DNA from: Pachyseris speciosa
Taxonomy: Eukaryota; Cnidaria; Anthozoa; Scleractinia; Pachyseridae
Reading direction: 5' to 3'
Assembly (NCBI GenBank): GCA_016490735.1
Contig: JAEMWC010000077.1
Location: 122,501 to 186,500, forward strand
DNA: 64,000 nt
The notes under the pieces were generated by a model, which saw only the letters and a list, made by a program, of their open reading frames with translations, searched no databases and was not told where the DNA came from. A program made the translations under genes and the position numbers. Positions 56,374 to 64,000 of the stretch are shown one piece after another. Positions within the stretch are counted from its first letter, which is position 1. Each line of letters begins with the position of its first letter.

Positions 56374-56445
56374 CTGGCCTATTCATTTTGCCCACGTTTA
56401 TTTCACGTTGACTAGGTCTCGTGCTCCGGAGCCGATTATAATAAC
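56094..56445. repeat. Foldback element containing a nested MITE
   Basis: Outer arms GTTATTATAATCGGCTCC ... AGACCTAG (56094-56127) and the inverse at 56412-56445. The interior carries CCCACCCCCCC and, at 56189-56379, a separate inverted-repeat element. Confidence 0.75.
56189..56379. mobile_element. TA-flanked MITE, 191 bp
   Basis: Terminal inverted repeats longer than 50 bp (GGCCATTTCCGAATTACCTT and its inverse AAGGTAATTCGGAACTGGCC), flanked by TA at 56187-56188 and 56380-56381. A related site at about 56505-56530 (CGGCGATAATTTATTTTGTC) shows the arrangement without it. Confidence 0.82.
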
Positions 56446-56580
56446 GTGAAGTGTTTGTTATCTGCGATAAATAGACGGTGTAACATTTCAGCGCACTGAA
56501 CGGCGATAATTTATTTTGTCCACGTTTATTTGACTTTGAAAATTTGTATAGTTTTGAGGGGGTCTGAGTTTTCCAGACTT

Positions 56581-56610
56581 GGGGGGGGGGGGGTGGCGGG
56601 GGGGGGGGGG
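56581..56610. repeat. G-run
   Basis: Two long G runs separated by TGGC, matching inversely the C-run in the foldback at about 56141. Confidence 0.85.
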
Positions 56611-56674
56611 CTGAGTTTTCTAGGTCTGAGGTCTGAGTTTTCTAGGTCTGAGTTCTCCAGACACCCGATACGGG

Positions 56675-57190
56675 GAACACGGCGGCAATCCATCTGGAGT
56701 TAAATTTTGGTCATGTTAAAAGCTTTCTTCTCGCTGTTGAACTTGCAAACATTCGTATAGACACTTCTCTTAACATATTAGTTGTTCAGACTTCAAAGAC
56801 ACAAGGTGAATCGACGTTTTCCAATACGTGACAACAGGCATCATTCTTGCTGTTGATATGAGATTTACACTTCCGAATCACTCGGCCGGGAAAGGTCAAA
56901 TTCCCTTTGTCTGTAGTCTCTAATTTTTGGCGCTCCCCTCGCGTCGCGTCTCCTCGCAACTTCGCGCGCGCACGTGGCCCCAAAATCCGTCGCCAAAATT
57001 AGAGACTACTCGCAATCTCCTGAAGCAGTCCATCTGCCATTAAGTTTACTCATGTTAAAAGCTTTCTTCTCGCCGTTGAACTTGCAAACATTCGCATAGA
57101 CACTTCTCTTAACATATTGTTTGTTCAGACTTCAAAAGCCACAAGATGAATCGACATTTTCCCGTACGTGACAACACGCATCACTGTTGT
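56675..57190. repeat. Direct repeat, two copies about 345 bp apart
   Basis: CATGTTAAAAGCTTTCTTCT ... AACTTGCAAACATTCG ... CTTCTCTTAACATAT ... GTGACAACA occurs at 56710-56845 and again at 57052-57185. The intervening 56870-57015 carries CTCTAATTTTTGGCG and its inverse CGCCAAAATTAGAG, so an inverted-repeat element probably inserted between them. Confidence 0.75.
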
Positions 57191-57304
57191 TAAAAATAGT
57201 TAGCGCTTGCGCAGAAACGCCGGAAGTGCCATTTGTGGATGATACTCGACGACGAAAAAGAATAATCGTCGGTAGTTTAAGACCCGGGCGCCGCGCGAGA
57301 CGCG

Positions 57305-57640
57305 CGCAGCCCGGGTAATGAACCTTTCTTGAGTAACTCTTCAAGAGTTACTTTCACAGACAACATAGAGCACTTAAAAACGAGCCTTATGTCTAGACGT
57401 TACCCTAAGAAAATGGTGGAACAAATACTCTCAGAAGTTAACTATGCGGACAGAAAAACAGCTCTAACGCAGAAACAGAGAACGCACAAGGGGCTTTCAA
57501 CCTTTGTGACGAAATTTGATCCATCGTTACCATGTTTGAAAACATACTAATGGACAAATAGCAGCTAATACAAGAACAACCATCACTCATAGAGATATTC
57601 TTATAGAAAAGGAAAATCGTTTAAAAGCAAAACTATAACG
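57305..57640 (+). pseudogene. Penelope-like retroelement fragment
   Basis: The plus frame contains LKTSLMSRRYPKKMVEQILS, VNYADRKTALTQ and STFVTKFDPSLPCLK, then stop codons. This follows the LKxxLxxRGYP ... R...AL ... FVTxYxPxxPxLK pattern I know from the RT C-terminal part of cnidarian Penelope-like elements. Identification is by remembered pattern. Confidence 0.5.
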
Positions 57641-58087
57641 GTCGTTTGTCAACCCCATTTTAATCACCAACAGAAGGCTACAACTAATGTACGAATTGTA
57701 AAGATAGTGGTTTTAAAGTTTATTCCATCAGACAGCTGATTGGCTGCTGCATGAGCGCGCTTGTTTTCCTTGAAATGACCGCGGGCGTTACAAAAATTCT
57801 TCACCCAGCGATTCTCGAAAGCACAAGCGCGAAACTGATAGCAAAACTTCTTCTCTCAATAATAGCTGTATTCCAGTAAGACAAAAATACCCAGACCTTT
57901 TAAAATTACAAATGACACGGAACATTAAGATAATGAGTTCTATCATTCTGGACAGGGCCGGAGGAACGACTCAAAATACAACTTTCTTTGCAGTGCGGTT
58001 TTTCTTTTTCATTGCTATTGAAATAAAATTCCATATAATAGCGGAGCTCTGGCGGCCAGAAGGGCCGCCAAGCGGAGCACCATACCT

Positions 58088-58119
<32 letters not shown>

Positions 58120-58175
58120 AAAATGGCTAGCGGTATTGCTCGTGGGCGCGTACGCACGACGACGACGACGGAGTC

Positions 58176-58206
<31 letters not shown>

Positions 58207-60396
58207 CATAATAATCCAACATGGCGGCTATACTCCACCTGGCCCAGCTGACCAGCTACTTTACAGCGTACGTCTTTGATACTGGACATCCATCTTATAG
58301 CCAATTTACACCTGTCAAAACAAGGTATCTGCTGACCAGTGTCACGTGACCATATCGCGGGCTCAAGTTAAGACCTCATCGAGGTCAGCTGTTTTTTGAA
58401 GTTGACCGCTGACCAGGTACTTGCTTTCGATTGGATCGCAGGCTCAAGCCAGGTGTGGGACACCCAAACCAAATCGAGGCTTTTAAATTTTTCGCGCGCT
58501 TTCTGCGGCTCGTAATTTCACATTCAGTTGGTTTCTTTATTTTGAGCAAAACAACTTCATCTTCTTCGATCGAAGTTTGTCTTTCGCATAAAAATCAAGA
58601 ACTTGTTAAAAGATACTCCGGAAGGTGAATTTTCAAGTGATGAAAGGAAGGACGAAAGATTTTTTTCAGGAAAACTTGGATCGATTGTGCGGTTGAAAAC
58701 AGTATAAATCAACGCTTCAAGGGCTTTCACTTCACCGCGGCATCTTGCATCTCACCAAGAAAAGTCACTTAACAGTTCACCGGTATTAATGGGAGGAATG
58801 AGTAGCTCAAACTCTGTGGAAGAAGCTCTTTCTTTGGACAAATCGTTTGCTATATTTGCGGATGCTTGTTTTTACTTTACTGAAGCTTATGTATTTTCAA
58901 GTGGTAGAAACCTCTACAACACAGCGCAGGACAGTGAGGTAATTGAAATAAATAGAAGCTTAACATTTGGTTTAATCGTTGTTACTTTTGTTCAGGAATG
59001 AAACTTGTCTTTTTCTCTAGAATGGATATAAATAACAATCATCTTACTCGTTTTGGACGCGAAGAAGTAGTTGAATTGTTTGTTTGTTTTGTTACGTTGT
59101 TTTCTTTGCAAGCGAACGAGTGTTTTTACTCGGCTTGGCTGACTGTTTTTCGACCTTGGTACCTCAACAGCGTTAAGAAACTTTTGCCTTATCCTAATAA
59201 CACGTAATCACAATGAGTCCTCGTAAAAATTAAGTATTAAAAGCGGAAACTCAAGCTCGAGTAAAAAAAAAAGCCGATCAAATGCATGTGCATGTGCACG
59301 TCTCAAAATCTGACATAAAGTTGTCAAAATGCTGTCAAAAATGTCAAAGACCAGTGCGCTTCACTCGTCATTTGAAAAACGTTTCAGAGATCTTCGTCGA
59401 AAGCGGCCTGTAAACAACAATATTAAGTTTCGCCGTCTATAAACATGCCGTCTTAATTTGTTTGAACCGGTAAGAATCAGCGTTTGGATGTTAAAAACAC
59501 CGAAATGGGTTGTCTGGCTGGGCTGGCTTTGATAATTTTTATAGTGAACGGGTCTGCGAGAGAAATGCTGGTGTGGTTTGGCAAGCGCTTTCTTCGTTAA
59601 CTTGATGACGCTTTGCCACTGAGAATCATTAATTGAAGAAGGTTCTTCGGAAGACATGGGAAGTACCAGTAAAACTATCAAAGCTCTTTAGCGTTTTGTG
59701 TCAGCCAAGGAAAGATTTTCTGGGAAATGGCGCTATTATTCAGCTCTGTCGCGTTCCGAGTGATTGCTGCCTCAGTGATTCCTGTTGACTGCTCTAAACG
59801 ATCAGGTGTGGACCTCTTTTTTGTCTTTTCTACGGACATTTATGTCAAAATTGCTAAGCAATTTTTGTTACTTTGTAATTTTTCCACCTTCTCCAAGAAT
59901 CTTCGAAGAAATATTATTCGTATTGTGCTTTGTTTTCTTGTAATACTTATGTTTGTTGTTCTGTTGTTTTTGAACCGCGGTCAATTCCTGTTGACTGCTC
60001 TTAACGATCAGTTTTTAACCTTTATTGTCTTTTCTACGGGCATTTATGTCAAAATAAATACCGATTTTCCTAGATTAATCAATACAAGCTATTTTTATTA
60101 CAAGCTAGTCTTGTTTAATTTCTCCACCTTCTCCTTCTTCGAGCAAAACACTCGCATCGTACTTTGTTGGCTTGTGGTGTGTTTTTTTATCCGCTTTGAA
60201 TTCCATTACTCTTTCATCTGAAAGTAGTTAGGACTCACGAATGTCTGTGTTTTTTTTACAAACGTTTCCTATCGAAAACTCTTCGTTTTCCTTGCTGCTG
60301 CTGAATTGTTTTGGACACAAATTAAACTGGCCCAAATAAAGCCATGCGAAGTTGCTCGGTGAGACTGTGCAGCTCCGATTCTAGGCTTGGCCTGGC

Positions 60397-60399
<3 letters not shown>
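57641..60399. other. No certain gene; short exon-like ORFs and repeats
   Basis: A GCGGAGCTCTGGCGGCC hairpin-like block lies at 58040-58078. A plus frame 58789-58938 starts MGGMSSSNSVEEALSLDKSF and ends at a fair donor (GAG|GTAATT); it could be a first coding exon but has no known content. A minus ORF at 59361-59681 is unrecognised. Bases 59772-60215 are a direct tandem duplication of about 210 bp. Confidence 0.45.
59772..60215. repeat. Tandem duplication, about 210-bp period
   Basis: ATTCCTGTTGACTGCTCTAA ... TTTCTACGGACATTTATGTC ... TTTCCACCTTCTCC is repeated as ATTCCTGTTGACTGCTCTTA ... TTTCTACGGGCATTTATGTC ... TTCTCCACCTTCTCC. The 164-codon hydrophobic ORF across it is probably not a gene. 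Confidence 0.8.

Positions 60400-60490
<91 letters not shown>
60400..60490. repeat. (TA)n microsatellite, about 91 bp
   Basis: Perfect TA run directly followed by a LINE tail; CTAGGCTTGGCCTGGCTTAA precedes it. Confidence 0.97.
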
Positions 60491-60494
<4 letters not shown>

Positions 60495-60958
60495 CTTCAG
60501 CTTTTCTTTTTATAATCGCTACATACCAGACTGGAATGGTGTTCCATCGAACATCATGCATGCACCTTCTTTAAGCAGTTTTAAGTCCTATCTATTACAT
60601 TATTTGTGTCAATTTTAAATCAGATGTAGCTTGTGAGTGACAAGTATGTAATTTAATTAGGTTAGCTTTGGATTGTATTTCAATTTTACTTCTTTATTTT
60701 TAGTGTCAATCTCAAAGCAGGGGTGGCTTGTAAGAGACAAGTATTCGATTTAATTTGATTAGGTTAGCTTTGGGCCACGTTTAAATTTCACTTCTTAGTT
60801 TTTAGAATGTGTAATACATGTATTAGATAATATTCTTTGTATGGGAATTTACTTTCTCCCAATTATTCTCCAGTCGCGCAGTTTTTTTTTGTATCAACTT
60901 AGATGTATTCGCATGAAAAGGAATTATTAAACTTAAAACTTAAAATTAAACTTAAAGT
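60488..60958 (+). pseudogene. LINE 3' end (RT tail plus 3' UTR)
   Basis: The plus frame reads SFSFYNRYIPDWNGVPSNIM and SLSSFKSYLLHY and then stops at about 60618: the WNxLP ... SFKxxL closing motif of L2/CR1-like RTs. The 3' UTR contains a duplicated block (CAGATGTAGCTTGTGAGTGA versus CAGGGGTGGCTTGTAAGAGA) and ends in a AAACTTAAAACTTAAAATT tail at about 60930-60955. Confidence 0.7.
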
Positions 60959-62380
60959 AAGCTCTTTTTCATCAATGTACTTCCTTCTCCTACAAGCAGT
61001 CTTTCAATTAATTTTATTCATAGCTGGTCACACCAATCTTGTGGTATGTTTGGATGACATTTGGCACTAATGTTTAATGGAATTTTTGATGTTTGATGAA
61101 GTATGTTGTGCAATTTCAAATGTACATGGAGAAATGTGAGACTAGTCCTTACCTTACTTGCAAAATAGAAAATCAAGTTCAGATGGCTAACACGGATTTC
61201 CAGCACTTTTGCTTTGGTGAATCATTACCTTAAATCCTCATACTTCATTGTTAATTACCTTGATTGTGATATCAACCAAATGCCCAATATTTTATTATCA
61301 AGTTGCTTAGTATTGCACTTGGCTGGTCAGAAGAGCAGCTGGATTTCTTTTTGAAAACACTGTAGGTGCATTGATTGATGAGCTTAATGTCAGCAAGAAG
61401 TTTTTTGGGGTAGTAAGGTCAAGAAGTAACTGATCAAAAGAAATATCTTGGTCTTAATGCATATCATCTAAATATTTTTATTGATTTCCATGTATCTTTC
61501 TCTCATAATTTTTTTGAGGCATACATATATGCAGAGGATACACAATTTCTGATTTACAACTGTCTCATGGGAGGCTTTGGATAACTGAAATTGCATTCAT
61601 TATGAAGTGATGATCTGAATCACTATATATCTGATGTCGGACATTGATTCAAAATAGCATTCACCAGGCTTCTCCACCAATTTCTAGTGGCTCTAAACCA
61701 TAACTAAGTCGCCTACAGTTGAACGGGGAAACAGACCTGTCCTTAGGTATTGCTTTAAGATGTTAAGAAATGTTTTGTTTTAAAAATTTATAGATGCAAA
61801 CTAGCGTTGCAAGTTCTTTTTTACACAAAGTATTAAAGATTATTTAAAAAAAAAACCTACCTCAATATTTTTATTTTGCTTTTTAAAGTCTCCAAACTCA
61901 ATTTGCAAAGGAATTTTTATTACCTTACTCAATAGAACGCTTGCTTTTAGGGGGGTTGGGGGTCCAAATCCGTAAAAGGGGGTTCATATCTGCTAGCAGT
62001 TCTGGACTAGGGGGTCCAAATCTGATCCACAAGCAGATCTGGACTGGAGGGTGCAAATCCACTGTGCCACTGGCTCAGATCACCTTTCCATACTATTTTC
62101 TACAGCATTGGGTCTGTAGCTTGAGTGAGGTCAGATGGGTGATATGACAAGCAGACTATATGTAAATGCCAATAGAAAAAGAATGCTTTTGGAGCTCCGC
62201 TTTTAGGCTTGGCTAAATATATATATTAAAGTTTTACCTTCTTCAACATAGTTTTTTATTTCAAAAGAATTTTACCAAAAGATGGTACATAGTTTGTCAA
62301 TAAAATATAAGTTGGCTGGATTGAAACCTGGCTCTGACTCGACGCGTGGTATCCCCACGCGTGATTCCACGCGCGAGATA
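60959..62380. other. No gene seen
   Basis: GGTCCAAATC-type short repeats lie at 61950-62060. AGCTCCGCTTTTAGGCTTGG at 62192 echoes AGCTCCGATTCTAGGCTTGG at 60371. CACGCGTGG inverted pieces lie at 62340-62375. ORFs are short and unrecognised. Confidence 0.5.
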
Positions 62381-62389
62381 ACCTCCTGA

Positions 62390-62510
62390 AAAGAAAAAAA
62401 GACCTCAAATGTCCCGATTGTCTCCTTTTGTCCTGAATGACCTTGTTTTGTCCCTTTTGTCCCTATAATGTCCTTTTCGTCCTGTGTTGTGTCCTTCTTG
62501 TCCTTCGAAT
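62390..62510. repeat. TGTCC-rich degenerate simple repeat
   Basis: About ten TTGTCC/TTTTGTCC units (for example TTTTGTCCCTTTTGTCCC) immediately before the finger ORF. Confidence 0.75.
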
Positions 62511-62567
62511 AAAAGGTTAAAATTTGCTGAAATGGTTTTATTTCTGCTGAGATCTCGAACTGTTAAC

Positions 62568-62957
62568 ATGAATAAACGCGTGTGCCGTGATTGTCCAATT
62601 CCGAATTGTGGAGCAGGATATCTCGTTAAATTGTCTAATCATCTCACAGATATACATGAATTATATTATATCAATCGAAGGAAGTGGTTACAAGAAGCGA
62701 AATTACAACCTAAGATTAGAGTGATGATCTATCCAGCAAAGAGGAGCCAGGGATTAAGACGTTCAAGAAGTGAAACACCTCTATCAGTGCAGGAAGAGGA
62801 AAAGGATATGATCGTCCATCAGTTATCAACACCAAGAGGAGTAAAGAAATCACTGAAATCTCTACCAAGAGGCGTTGGGAAAGCAGCAAAGAGAATCAAG
62901 CATTGTAAACAACAACAGATTCAGTTCCTGAGTGGCTCACTTTGTATAAGACGATGA
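62568..62957 (+). CDS. C2H2-like finger ORF of a recurrent cnidarian repeat-associated family
   Basis: From the ATG at 62568 the frame opens with CPIPNC, a C-x4-C followed by ten residues and H-x4-H (LSNHLTDIH), then YYINRRKWLQEAKLQPKIRV, and a basic region rich in Arg/Lys/Ser (KRSQGLRRSRSETPLS, PRGVKKSLKSLPRGVGKAAK). An upstream ATG at 62484 is in frame but lies in the TGTCC repeat. I remember finger-plus-RRKWLQEA ORFs of this kind repeated in coral and Hydra genomes, usually with a second domain like the one at 63124-63585. Function unknown; a mobile-element origin is my inference. The frame ends at 62957 while the second domain lies in another frame. Confidence 0.45.
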   Translation: MNKRVCRDCPIPNCGAGYLVKLSNHLTDIHELYYINRRKWLQEAKLQPKIRVMIYPAKRSQGLRRSRSETPLSVQEEEKDMIVHQLSTPRGVKKSLKSLPRGVGKAAKRIKHCKQQQIQFLSGSLCIRR

Positions 62958-63123
62958 ACGGCCGAACGCAGAGAAGAGAGCTTAGTAACCCCGCCTGCAG
63001 TACCAGTAGCTTGTCACACTAAACCGCATCCCATAAGCTTCAAGTTTTCACTGCTTTTTTTAAAGGCGGCGCTCCGCTTGTCGTTCAGTTTGCTGCCAAA
63101 GCTCGTGCTGTTCAAACCAAAAA

Positions 63124-63585
63124 ATGTCTTGGAGCAACGGTTATAAAGACCACCTTCTTCAACAGGGTAAAGGAAATTTCGAAGATAGCGAAGACAGTGT
63201 CGAAGACTCTTAATCTAGCCAAGAAACGGATTCTTCCCAAGAAGTGACAGAGCACTTAAACCCTTGGTCGTGCATATTAGATGAAGCTCAGGAACGCCAC
63301 GGGGTCCAGCTCAATGCTTTGATCGATGAGTACCAAAGAAACGGAGATTCGGAAAATGTGGCTCACCTTAAAGCGCAGAACGCTCTCCTTCCTCTCTACA
63401 GAAAAGAACTGAGAAAAGGGCTGTTAGAGTATCTGCAGTGGATGCGAGCGATGAAGAAAGATTACACCTTCCAAAAAGTGATGGAAACCCAAAAAAATCT
63501 CAAAGATACGGATGGATTCGATTGGCTAGAATCGACAGAACTAGCCATCGATGAGCGGAAATCTTGCTTAATCGACTGTTTGTGA
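63124..63585 (+). pseudogene. Second ORF of the same family ('DGFDW' domain), with an in-frame stop
   Basis: From an ATG at 63124 the frame runs through an acidic start (NFEDSEDSVEDS) to a TAA at 63211-63213, then continues open to 63585. It holds the core ALIDEYQRNGDSENVAHLKA, LPLYRKELRKGLLEYLQWM, a V-M-E-T motif and DTDGFDWLESTELAIDERK. This pattern (KELRKxxLxxLxWM ... VMxTxxxLxDxDGFDWxEAxExAIDxRK) recurs in cnidarian genomes and has no assigned function. An AATAAA at about 63827 could serve as polyadenylation signal. The stop separates the acidic start from the domain, unless translation begins at a later Met. Confidence 0.45.
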
Positions 63586-64000
63586 AGCAACCCATTCCAC
63601 AAGATGAAGACTAGACCTACTTTGACTGTTATACTACGTTTTTGCTCTCAATGCAAACGTATTTCAAACCAATATCTAGCGTGTTGTTCTATTGGAGTTT
63701 ATTTCTTTGTTAAGGGGACTTCAGTCTTATTGTTTGATATTCTCAATGTAACGAAGACGATTGATTGCATCCTAATTTCCTGATACTTTATGCTAAACAT
63801 TTCGTAGTTGTTGGAGCTTTCGTTGTCAATAAATGTATTTTTATTCCTTTCAAATCTCTGTGTATTTGAACCATTTTTGTATTCGCTAATAAAAGGAATA
63901 ATGTCTCAAGAAACGTGTTGTTCGAAAACATTCATTAGTCGCGTGTTGAAAATTAAGCGCTCCGAGCGTCCATTGATGTTGTTGGATGGTAGAGCTGTCC
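63586..64000. other. 3' flank, no gene seen
   Basis: AT-rich. AATAAA hexamers at about 63827 and ATAAAAGGAATAATG at 63888 are the only marks. Confidence 0.5.

Noticed and set aside
59727..60221. 164-codon hydrophobic ORF resembling a small membrane protein
   Set aside because: The DNA is a direct tandem duplication of about 210 bp rich in T; hydrophobic Phe/Leu/Ile content is what T-rich DNA gives. No conserved motif.

Overview
This window looks like animal nuclear DNA, most likely from an anthozoan cnidarian such as a stony coral or sea anemone. The assignment is an inference. It rests on metazoan multi-exon genes with GT/AG introns, a single-exon rhodopsin-class receptor, and very dense small TA- or TAA-flanked transposons, foldback repeats, tRNA-derived SINEs and truncated LINEs. 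A two-part repeat-associated ORF family that I remember from cnidarian genomes adds to this. There are no operons, no prokaryotic genes and no CRISPR arrays.

Layout. The left 9 kb holds the 5' part of an SLC12A8-like cation-chloride cotransporter family gene on the minus strand; it continues beyond base 1. A CpG-rich promoter-like stretch and MITE-rich DNA follow. A one-exon class A GPCR lies at 12276-13196 (minus). A complete eight-exon 3-hydroxyacyl-CoA dehydratase gene (HACD/PHS1 family, 218 codons) lies at 14404-21726 (minus); I could follow its frame through every splice junction, including a 19-nt microexon. A four-TM gene resembling the MS4A/CD20-like family occupies about 24.2-33.5 kb (minus), and a diverged second copy lies at 43.8-49.3 kb.

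The central structural feature is a segmental duplication. Sequence from about 19.9-37.5 kb (HACD 5' end, then the MS4A-like gene and its flank) recurs at 43.5-51.7 kb in the same orientation, but in the order MS4A-like then HACD. This is a circular permutation, or the residue of a larger tandem array. The second HACD copy is a pseudogene fragment with an early stop. Because paired copies exist, several insertions can be recognised against their empty sites. These include a degraded hAT transposon (33539-36950, 8-bp duplication), a SINE at about 20.4 kb, and long inverted repeats.

The right 12 kb (51.7-64 kb) is mostly repeats: nested foldback elements, a Penelope-like RT fragment, a LINE tail and a long TA run. 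It ends in two ORFs (a C2H2-like finger ORF and a 'DGFDW' motif ORF) of a recurrent family with no known function.

The genes do not form a pathway. HACD acts in very-long-chain fatty acid elongation in the ER. SLC12A8-like, the GPCR and the MS4A-like proteins are separate membrane proteins. All identifications are from reading the translated sequence against remembered family patterns; no search was run.
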